Of a stretch of DNA of 38,108 nucleotides, positions 7,022-12,934 are shown piece by piece. This DNA comes from Chloroflexota bacterium (lineage in GTDB: Bacteria > Chloroflexota > Anaerolineae > Aggregatilineales > Phototrophicaceae). How positions within the stretch are numbered: position 1 is the first letter of the stretch; each line of letters opens with the position of its first letter. The position numbers and the translations under genes were made by a program. The notes beneath the pieces are model-generated. The model ran no database searches. It was not told where the DNA came from and was given only the letters and a program-made list of their open reading frames with translations. The stretch covers positions 1-38,108 of the forward strand of contig JAPOYS010000060.1 in the NCBI GenBank assembly GCA_026706455.1, given 5' to 3'.

Positions 7022-8503
7022 ATGAACAACTTTGCCGCCCATGCCAGGCAACTGCGCCAGGGGTTCGCCCATGATCCGCACCGTCCACGCTATCACTTCC
7101 TGCCCCCGGCAAACTGGATGAATGATCCAAACGGCATCATTGAGTGGAGGGGCCTAACCCACCTCTTCTACCAGCATAATCCGCATGGACCGGTATGGGA
7201 CGACATGCACTGGGGGCATGCCGCCAGCGCTGACCTGGTGCATTGGGCTGACCTGCCCATCGCCCTCGCGCCTGATCCCGGCGGTCCTGATGAAGACGGA
7301 TGCTGGTCCGGCTGCGCTGTTGGCAACGACGGCGCGCCCACCCTCCTGTACACCGGCATACAGGGCGATTACAACTTGCCGCAGAGCCAGCGCGTCTGCA
7401 TCGCCTCAAGCAATGATGATTTGCTGAGATGGCGGAAACACCCCGGCAACCCCGTCATCGCGCAACCGCCTGACAATATCGATGTTACGGCTTTCCGCGA
7501 CCCCTTTGTCTGGCGCGAGAGCGACAATTGGTACATGATCATTGGCGCAGGCATTCGGGATGTCGGCGGCGCCGTCCTGCTCTATCGCTCACGCGATCTG
7601 CATCGCTGGGAGTACCTGCATCCCCTGTGCGACAACGACATGCTTGGCCACACTGCGCTGTGGACCGGCTCCGTCTGGGAAGTCCCTCAGTTCTTTCCCC
7701 TCGGCGACAAGCACATCATGACCATCACCGCCTGGGACAAGGAGCAGCTTTACAGCGCATACTTCGTCGGAAGCTATCATGATCACCGCTTTTATCCGGA
7801 TTCGGTGTACAAGCTCGATTATGGCGACCGACATTTCTGCGCGCCGCATTCCATGCGAGATTCGACCGGGCGCCGCGTCTTGTGGGGCTGGATCGACGAG
7901 GGCCGCTCCATTGAAGCGCAGACGGCTGCCGGCTGGGCCGGCGTCATGTCCCTGCCACGGATCCTGACCTTGGGCGTCGATGGCAAGCTGGCGCTGCAGC
8001 CGGCGCCGGAGCTTGAATCGCTTCGCGCTGATCACCACCGCTATAACAACATCCTCCTTTCAGGCGCTTCCGGCGAATTTACCGCAGGTCAGCGCGGCGC
8101 CGCACTTGAAATCCTGGCCGAGTTTGATGCCGCCAATGCCGAAGAATGCGGCGTCAAGGTGCGCTGTTCTCCTGACGGAGAAGAAGAAAGCACTATCTTT
8201 TATGACGCCCGGCGCAAGCAGTTGGGCGTTGACCGGCGGCGCTCCTCTATTGTCCGGGACGGCAGCGCTGCCCTCGACATACAGCAGGGAGACTTCTCGC
8301 TGTCCCCCGGCGAATCGCTGCGTTTGAGAGTCTTCGTCGACTGCACCGTGATCGAAGTCTACGCCAACGAGCGCGCCTGCATCACCAGCCGAGTCTACCC
8401 AAGCCGTTCCGATAGCGCCGGCGTCCGTCTTTTCTCGCGGGGGCGGGCGATTGTCAAGTCACTCGACATTTGGACGATGTCGGCAATTTGGGACGCGCCA
8501 TAG
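7022..8503 (+). CDS. Glycoside hydrolase family 32 (invertase/fructanase-like)
   Basis: This 493-residue enzyme hydrolyses fructosyl bonds in sucrose or fructo-oligosaccharides (family knowledge). The N-terminal five-bladed propeller carries the nucleophile motif WMNDPNG (Asp35), the RDP motif (Arg159-Asp160-Pro161) and the acid/base Glu220 in WEVPQFF. Most relatives have Glu-Cys at that last site; here it is Glu-Val. A C-terminal beta-sandwich follows from about residue 340, with LRVFVDCTVIEVYANE typical of GH32C. There is no signal peptide, so it acts in the cytosol on sugar brought in by the transporter encoded just upstream. The ATG directly abuts the permease stop codon, indicating translational coupling. 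Whether the substrate is sucrose, its phosphate or longer fructans is not decided. Confidence 0.92.
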   Translation: MNNFAAHARQLRQGFAHDPHRPRYHFLPPANWMNDPNGIIEWRGLTHLFYQHNPHGPVWDDMHWGHAASADLVHWADLPIALAPDPGGPDEDGCWSGCAVGNDGAPTLLYTGIQGDYNLPQSQRVCIASSNDDLLRWRKHPGNPVIAQPPDNIDVTAFRDPFVWRESDNWYMIIGAGIRDVGGAVLLYRSRDLHRWEYLHPLCDNDMLGHTALWTGSVWEVPQFFPLGDKHIMTITAWDKEQLYSAYFVGSYHDHRFYPDSVYKLDYGDRHFCAPHSMRDSTGRRVLWGWIDEGRSIEAQTAAGWAGVMSLPRILTLGVDGKLALQPAPELESLRADHHRYNNILLSGASGEFTAGQRGAALEILAEFDAANAEECGVKVRCSPDGEEESTIFYDARRKQLGVDRRRSSIVRDGSAALDIQQGDFSLSPGESLRLRVFVDCTVIEVYANERACITSRVYPSRSDSAGVRLFSRGRAIVKSLDIWTMSAIWDAP

Positions 8504-8552
8504 CTGCCATATCCCCTGCCCATGTAGACGGTTTATCAACTGCCAGACCCGC

Positions 8553-8575
8553 GCGATTCCCAAATGCTGAATCGC
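8553..8575. terminator. Possible convergent hairpin between GH32 and dehydrogenase genes
   Basis: GCGATTC (8553-8559) and GAATCGC (8569-8575) form a 7-bp stem with a 9-nt loop in the 77-bp gap between two converging genes. No T-run follows on either side, so intrinsic termination is uncertain. Confidence 0.3.
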
Positions 8576-8580
8576 CACAG

Positions 8581-9543
8581 CTATAGCCCTAGAAGCGGAT
8601 CATTGACCGGCGTGAGGGGCCGCTCCCCCTGCAAAACAGCCGCGATATTTTCGGCGCAGAGTCGACGGGCTTGCGCCCGGCTTTCCCGCGTTCCGCCACC
8701 GATATGGGGCGTGAGGCAGACGTTGGGCAGCCGCAGCAGCGCCGGATGCACCTCGGGTTCGAATTCAAAGACATCCAGAGCGGCGCCGGCGATTTTCCCG
8801 GCTTGCAAAGCATCAACCAGCGCCTTTTCATGCAGCACCGGTCCGCGCGACATGTTAATCAGAAAGGCAGTCGGCTTCATCTGCGCCAGAGTCCTCGAAT
8901 CGATCAGGTGACGCGTCGCGGCTGTGAGCGGTGTATGCAGCGTTATGACATCGGCTTCCGCCATCAGCGCGTCCAATTCTCGGTAGCCGTCGTGCTCGGA
9001 TGGCGAGCGGCTGTGAAAGATGACACGCATATCAAATGCTTCGGCGCGCCGCGCGACCGCGCGACCGATCCGCCCATAGCCGACGACGCCCAGGGTCTTG
9101 CCCGCCAGCAGAACGCCATCCCACAGTCCCGGCTGGAAGCCATCCGCGGACCACTGCCCAGAACGCACATAGCCGTCGGCTTGATGGATCCGCCGCAGCA
9201 AACACAGGATCAAGGCGATGGTACAATCGGCCGTCGACTCAACAAAAGCATCCGGAACATTGGTCGCCCAGACCCCGCGCCGGGCCATCAAATCCAGGTC
9301 GAGATTGTCCAGGCCTATGGCCACATTGGCGACGATCTTGAGTTGCGGCGCCGCATCCAGCAGTTCCGCATCAACGATTAGCTCGGCCTGGTTGATGATG
9401 CCCTGCAGCGTTGGCGCAAGCCGCAGCACGTCCTCGCGCGCCATCAAGCGTCCGCCGGCCGGTCCTTGAATGACCTCAGCCAGCCCAGCCAGGGGCGCCA
9501 GCACATCGGCCGGCACCGCATTCGTGATCAAGATCTTTTGCAT
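8581..9543 (-). CDS. D-isomer-specific 2-hydroxyacid dehydrogenase
   Basis: This 320-residue cytosolic NAD(P)-dependent enzyme interconverts a 2-keto acid and a D-2-hydroxy acid. The central Rossmann motif GYGRIG lies at residues 155-160 within the family phrase GKTLGVVGYGRIGRAVA. The three catalytic residues are visible: Arg233 in NMSRGP, Glu262 in FEFEPE and His280 in LTPHIGGGT. Length and layout match glyoxylate/hydroxypyruvate reductases and phosphoglycerate dehydrogenase cores without a regulatory domain. The start is well supported: GGAGG lies 6 nt before the ATG. It stands alone, converging on the GH32 operon. Glycerate or hydroxypyruvate metabolism is plausible, but the substrate is not shown. 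Confidence 0.9.
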   Translation of the reverse strand: MQKILITNAVPADVLAPLAGLAEVIQGPAGGRLMAREDVLRLAPTLQGIINQAELIVDAELLDAAPQLKIVANVAIGLDNLDLDLMARRGVWATNVPDAFVESTADCTIALILCLLRRIHQADGYVRSGQWSADGFQPGLWDGVLLAGKTLGVVGYGRIGRAVARRAEAFDMRVIFHSRSPSEHDGYRELDALMAEADVITLHTPLTAATRHLIDSRTLAQMKPTAFLINMSRGPVLHEKALVDALQAGKIAGAALDVFEFEPEVHPALLRLPNVCLTPHIGGGTRESRAQARRLCAENIAAVLQGERPLTPVNDPLLGL

Positions 9544-9684
9544 TTACTGCCTCCGTTCGGCGGGAGAAAATATTTTTTTGGCCATCTGGCCATCTGGCCG
9601 CTGGCTGCGTTTCCGATGACGGCGCCTGATGCCGGCGGCACTGGTCGTCCGCGCCGCCGCAGGTCTCGGCGAGTGTAGCTGGAA

Positions 9685-9713
9685 ATGATTTGCCATTGTC
9701 TATGTCCGATCAA
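9685..9713 (-). promoter_or_regulatory. Candidate promoter for the 2-hydroxyacid dehydrogenase
   Basis: On the minus strand TTGATC (9713-9708) and AATCAT (9690-9685) are separated by 17 bp, each matching consensus at four of six bases. It would give a leader of roughly 130 nt before the gene starting at 9543. The phased A-tracts lie just upstream of the -35 box, which adds some support. Confidence 0.4.
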
Positions 9714-9730
9714 GATCATGTCAGTACGAC

Positions 9731-9770
9731 GCAAAAAAACGCAAAATAATGCAAAAAGATGCAAAAGAGC
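9731..9770. promoter_or_regulatory. Four A-tracts phased at exactly 10 bp (curved DNA)
   Basis: Four consecutive 10-bp units each begin GCAAAA (at 9731, 9741, 9751 and 9761). A-tracts repeated once per helical turn are known to bend DNA. They sit about 20-60 bp upstream of the candidate -35 box at 9708-9713, as expected of an UP-element-like or curvature-dependent activator site. The unit number is too small for a CRISPR array and there are no spacers. Confidence 0.6.
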
Positions 9771-9990
9771 CACAAGAGGATACATGGTGGACACATATTG
9801 GATATTAATATTCAACTTACTCAACAGTCTCTATCGATACAGTATGGATACAGTGGGGTTTTTCGGACAGAAAATCGGATTTTGGGCGATAAAGGTTGGG
9901 ATTTGGGTTGGCAAGGGCGTGTTTTTGGATAAGGCCCTGGCGGGTCGATCTGCTTTCCATATTGATCAGGGTAGCACAAAAGCGGTGGCG

Positions 9991-10014
9991 ATACGAGAAC
10001 ATTTGTTCTCGTAT
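9991..10014. promoter_or_regulatory. 24-bp perfect palindrome resembling a Gram-positive-type LexA box
   Basis: Arms of 11 bp (ATACGAGAACA and TGTTCTCGTAT) flank a 2-bp centre. The core GAAC-ATTT-GTTC fits the GAAC-N4-GTTC pattern of LexA boxes in Gram-positive bacteria and some relatives. No SOS gene is adjacent. The nearest start codons are far away, so it may be a free operator or part of a small mobile element. Confidence 0.45.
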
Positions 10015-10071
10015 TGGAGAATTCAAACTATTCGAATTCACCACAGAGGCGGGGGGCCCTGGGGCGCCCCC

Positions 10072-10106
10072 ACAGTTGCAGGGCGTGGCGCGGTTGGGGG
10101 GATCGG
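10072..10106 (+). repeat. 35-bp imperfect direct repeat, copy 1
   Basis: ACAGTT, seven variable bases, then a 22-bp block (10085-10106) identical to 10313-10334. The two copies are offset by 228 bp. Function unknown. Confidence 0.75.
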
Positions 10107-10109
10107 AAA

Positions 10110-10185
10110 CGCTTTTTACCCCATCCCCCGGCCCCTCTCCCGCCATCTCTATGGCGGGCATCCGATAAATCAGGGAAGGGGAGCT
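10110..10185 (-). repeat. Dispersed palindromic repeat, copy E (extended)
   Basis: Read on the minus strand it starts AGCTCCCCTTCCCT like copy A and ends AGGGGCCGGGGGATGGGGT followed by AAAAAGCG, again like copy A. The middle is different and holds an extra hairpin (CCCGCCAT/ATGGCGGG, 10139-10157). Shared ends with different cores suggest a modular repeat family. Confidence 0.7.
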
Positions 10186-10299
10186 AATATTTGCGGATTT
10201 TCTTGCAATCAGTTCGCTTGTGCAGGGATTGGCCGTCTTTTTTTGGTAAGGTTTCGATATTCTTTCAGCTAACTATCCATGAAATACCGATCAAGCCTT

Positions 10300-10334
10300 A
10301 CAGTTCTAAGGTGTGGCGCGGTTGGGGGGATCGG
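10300..10334 (+). repeat. 35-bp imperfect direct repeat, copy 2
   Basis: This is the second copy of the repeat at 10072-10106; 22 bp (10313-10334) are identical. It ends 7 bp before the stop codon of the dehydratase-like gene, which is transcribed towards it. A 5-bp hairpin (CCTTA/TAAGG, 10296-10311) overlaps its start. Confidence 0.75.
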
Positions 10335-10341
10335 GTGGGCC

Positions 10342-11508
10342 TCATACGTAGAAGGCGCGGTCGCTGGGCGGCGTGCGCAAGCCGGGATGCTGCAGCAGCG
10401 CGTTCTCGTCAATATCGAAGCCCAGGCCGGGCCGATCGGGCAGAACAAAAAATCCGTGCTCGACAGGCAGCGGGTGAGACAGGCAGCCGTCGCGCCAGGG
10501 CACATCCTTGACCATGAATTCCTGGCGAAAGAAGTTGGGGATGGTCGCCATCGTATGCGCCGATGCGATGGTCGAGATGGGCCCGTTGGGATTATGCGGG
10601 GCGATGGGCACATTGTAGGCCTCCGCCATGGCGGCGATCTTTCGCATTTCGCTGATGCCGCCGCAGCGCGTGATATCGGGCATCAGGACATCGGCCGCGC
10701 GAAGATCGAGAACGCGCTTGGCCATGAAGCGGGAATGCAGCCGCTCGCCGACGCAAATCGGCAGAGGAATCTGACGGCGGATTTCAGCGATGGCCGCCGG
10801 GAATTCGGGCAAAGCCGGTTCTTCGTACCACATACAGTTGAAATCCAAGCCCGCCAAGCGATGCGCCATCTCCACAGCAGTCGGCCCGTTGAGGAAGGCA
10901 TGCGTCTCGATGGCGATTGGCACCTGCCGCCCGACCGCCTCCGCCACAGCCGCGACCAAGTCCAGAGCGAGCTGCTTCTGCTCCGCGCTTAGCGAGTTAT
11001 TGTCGCTGAGATCATCGCCGTAGCCATAATGGACATGGGCGAAGGGGTCGAATTTGAGGGCGGTGAAGCCAGCTTCGACCGTCTCGCGCGCTTGCTCCGC
11101 ATAGCTCTCGGCAGAGTGACCGCCATCGATAAACCAGTAATTGGCATAGAGTTGAATGCGTTCGCGATACTTCCCGCCGAGCAGATTGTGGACCGGCGTA
11201 TTCAGCGCCTTGCCTTTGATATCCCAGAGGGCGATATCGATGGCGCTGATAGCGGACAGCAGAGGTCCAGCTTGCCCCAGCCAGTGCATATCGCGATAGA
11301 TTTTGGTCCAGATATAATCGATGCGGCGGGCGTCCATGCCGAGCACGAATTGACCGACATGCCGGCAGGCGGCTTCGATCAGCGGGGAGCCGGGCCAGTT
11401 GGTCGCCTCGCCCCAACCGTGAATGCCGGCATCGGTCTCGACCTTGACCAGGGTCCAGTTGTATTTGATGCCTTCGACGAGGAAGGTCTTTACTTCGGTG
11501 ATGTTCAT
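10342..11508 (-). CDS. Enolase-superfamily sugar-acid dehydratase (galactonate-dehydratase-like)
   Basis: This 388-residue cytosolic enzyme belongs to the mandelate racemase/muconate lactonizing family. The N-terminal capping domain (about 1-120) is followed by a TIM barrel with Lys152 in LKFDPF, metal ligands Glu201 (IETH), Glu229 (YEEP) and Glu255 (GERLHSR), and the Asp278/His305 pair (MPDIT and APHNPNGP). His203, next to the first ligand, matches the extra catalytic His of D-galactonate dehydratase; that enzyme has Asp where this one has Glu201. These enzymes dehydrate aldonic acids to 2-keto-3-deoxy acids. The ATG overlaps the P450 stop by one base (TGATG), so the 20-residue upstream extension is rejected. 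It is the last gene of the long transporter/BNR/P450 run. The exact sugar acid is unknown. Confidence 0.88.
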   Translation of the reverse strand: MNITEVKTFLVEGIKYNWTLVKVETDAGIHGWGEATNWPGSPLIEAACRHVGQFVLGMDARRIDYIWTKIYRDMHWLGQAGPLLSAISAIDIALWDIKGKALNTPVHNLLGGKYRERIQLYANYWFIDGGHSAESYAEQARETVEAGFTALKFDPFAHVHYGYGDDLSDNNSLSAEQKQLALDLVAAVAEAVGRQVPIAIETHAFLNGPTAVEMAHRLAGLDFNCMWYEEPALPEFPAAIAEIRRQIPLPICVGERLHSRFMAKRVLDLRAADVLMPDITRCGGISEMRKIAAMAEAYNVPIAPHNPNGPISTIASAHTMATIPNFFRQEFMVKDVPWRDGCLSHPLPVEHGFFVLPDRPGLGFDIDENALLQHPGLRTPPSDRAFYV

Positions 11509-12725
11509 CAGGCCGGCTCGAAGGCGATCGGCAGGGACTTCAAGCCGCGGAATAAAGCGTTGTTCCATTCCAGGCTGTCATCCGCGATGCGGATATTGCG
11601 CAGGCGCCCCAACAATGAGCGGTAGGCGACCGGCGCTTCCAGACGGGCGAGCGGCGCGCCCAAGCAGAAATGCGGGCCATAGCCAAAGGCGAGATGCTTG
11701 TTGGGCGAGCGCGTGATATCAAGCGCGTCCGGGTCGGGGAATTGGGCTGGATCCCGATTGGCCGCGCCGAGCAATTGCATAATCAGTTGGTCCTTTTCGA
11801 TAGTGTGGCCGCCGATCGTTACATCGCGCGTGGCGATACGCCGATTGCGCTGGAAGGGACCGTCGTAACGCAGAAACTCTTCAGTCGCCGACTCAGCCAA
11901 CTCCGGCTTCTCGCGCAGACGCCGGAATTGATCGGGATTCCCCAAGAGCCAGTAAAGGCCGTTGGCGATGAGGTAGGTGGTCGTCTCGTGCCCGCCGATA
12001 AGAATGGTGACACAGCTGGAGACCATCTCCTCCTCGGTCAGCTTGTCGCCTTCCAGCTCCGCCAGCACCAGAGCGGTGATGAGATCGTCTTCGGGCTGGA
12101 GACGGCGCTTGGCATAGATATCGCGGAAATAGCCCTGCATCGCCAGCAGAGAGTCTTGGGACTTCAGCAGGATCTCCGGCGTCGGCTTGGGGGTGGCCAT
12201 GAAGGCGACGATCTCGCCCGACCAAGCTTTGAACTTGGCGTGGTCTTCGACCGGTATGCCCATCATCTCGGCGATGACGATGACCGGCAGCGGGTAGGAG
12301 AAATCCCAAATGATGTCCATCTCGCCGCTTTCGATTTGGTCATCAATCAGCTGATTGACGATGTCCTCGATGTAGGCCTGCATTTTGCGGATCGTGCGCG
12401 GCGTGAAAGCCATGTGCACCAGCTTGCGCATACGCGTGTGGTCGGGCGGGTCGACATTGATCAGGCCTTGGGAATAGTGGCGCACGAGTGGTTGGACCCG
12501 TTCCCAAAGCGGCTCGGGCAAGTCCATCGTGGCGGTGAGGCGTCCCAGACTGGTGAAGGTCTGATAATCCTGCAAGGTCCAGGCGATGTCGTCGTAGCGG
12601 GTGAGCATCCAGCAGCCCCAGGCGTCGCTCCAGTAGACCGGTGCCTCCTCGCGCATCCGGCGGTAGACCGGGTAGGGATCCGCGTTGAAGGCAGCGGATG
12701 AGAGGTCGCTGTCGAATTGGCTCAT
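11508..12725 (-). CDS. Cytochrome P450, soluble bacterial type
   Basis: This 405-residue haem monooxygenase has all hallmarks: I-helix GGHETT (244-249), the ExxR pair Glu283/Arg286, and the haem-binding loop FGYGPHFCLG with Cys354 as the thiolate ligand. There is no membrane anchor. Length and motifs fit class I bacterial P450s such as the CYP107 type, which need a ferredoxin and a reductase; neither gene is in the window. GGGAGG lies 9 nt before the ATG. It is translationally coupled to the following dehydratase-like gene and downstream of two BNR-protein genes, so a role in sugar or glycan breakdown is suggested by context. P450s that oxidatively demethylate 6-O-methyl-galactose are known in marine bacteria; that parallel is only an inference here. 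Confidence 0.92.
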   Translation of the reverse strand: MSQFDSDLSSAAFNADPYPVYRRMREEAPVYWSDAWGCWMLTRYDDIAWTLQDYQTFTSLGRLTATMDLPEPLWERVQPLVRHYSQGLINVDPPDHTRMRKLVHMAFTPRTIRKMQAYIEDIVNQLIDDQIESGEMDIIWDFSYPLPVIVIAEMMGIPVEDHAKFKAWSGEIVAFMATPKPTPEILLKSQDSLLAMQGYFRDIYAKRRLQPEDDLITALVLAELEGDKLTEEEMVSSCVTILIGGHETTTYLIANGLYWLLGNPDQFRRLREKPELAESATEEFLRYDGPFQRNRRIATRDVTIGGHTIEKDQLIMQLLGAANRDPAQFPDPDALDITRSPNKHLAFGYGPHFCLGAPLARLEAPVAYRSLLGRLRNIRIADDSLEWNNALFRGLKSLPIAFEPA

Positions 12726-12770
12726 GTTAAGCTGCCTCCCAGTCTAAGACTGAGGGTGCGACGTGTTTTT

Positions 12771-12815
12771 CAGCCCCAGCCCCCAGCCCCCTCCCCGAGG
12801 CTTCAGGGAGGGGGT
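12771..12815 (-). repeat. Dispersed palindromic repeat, copy D
   Basis: CCCCCTCCC (12787-12795) and GGGAGGGGG (12806-12814) form a 9-bp stem with a 10-nt loop. Read on the minus strand, the core resembles the segment inside uxaC at 31914-31957 (CTCCC, GAAGC, TC, GGGG, AG in the same order). It lies between the P450 start and the BNR-LamG stop. A small DNA palindrome (CAGTCT-A-AGACTG, 12740-12752) abuts the P450 ribosome site. Confidence 0.6.
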
Positions 12816-12895
12816 GCACATTCTTTTGGGTATGGCGTTTAGTCCTCATAACTCCATATTCTCAGTCAAAGCTTACCTTTCTCAACAACGGGTCA

Positions 12896-12934
12896 CCCTT
12901 CCCTAAAGCGTTGGGGAAGGGCCGGGGATGGGGT
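12896..12934 (+). repeat. Dispersed palindromic repeat, copy B, overlapping a gene end
   Basis: CCCTTCCC and GGGGAAGGG arms flank a short loop, then comes CCGGGGATGGGGT, as in copy A. Its minus strand encodes the last ten residues and stop codon of the BNR-LamG protein (12903-14765), so the repeat appears to have landed at or created the gene's present 3' end. Confidence 0.7.

Larger units (their letters stand above)
9544..10341. other. 800-bp gene-poor, locally AT-rich intergenic region
   Basis: No convincing gene is visible. A 195-codon open frame on the plus strand (9685-10272) runs across palindromes and repeats, has no recognisable domain and no good ribosome site. The stretch holds a tandem GGCCATCT doublet near 9580-9598, a candidate promoter for the dehydrogenase, phased A-tracts, a 24-bp palindrome, two EcoRI-like GAATTC words 15 bp apart (10019, 10034), a GGGGCGCCCC palindrome (10061-10070), a 35-bp imperfect direct repeat and a dispersed palindromic repeat. 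Parts are visibly richer in A and T than the flanking genes. Confidence 0.7.

Noticed and set aside
9580..9598. Tandem GGCCATCT doublet as a functional repeat
   Set aside because: Only two units with a partial third; most likely simple slippage.
9731..9770. Possible mini CRISPR array from the GCAAAA repeats
   Set aside because: Units are 10 bp with no spacers and no cas genes; phased A-tracts explain them.
9685..10272. 195-codon plus-strand open frame in the gene-poor region
   Set aside because: It crosses a 24-bp palindrome, a direct repeat and copy E of the palindromic repeat, shows no domain or sensible composition and lacks a ribosome site.
11670..12701. 343-codon plus-strand open frame opposite the P450 gene
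   Set aside because: It is antisense to an intact P450 with haem motif, and is a codon-bias artefact.
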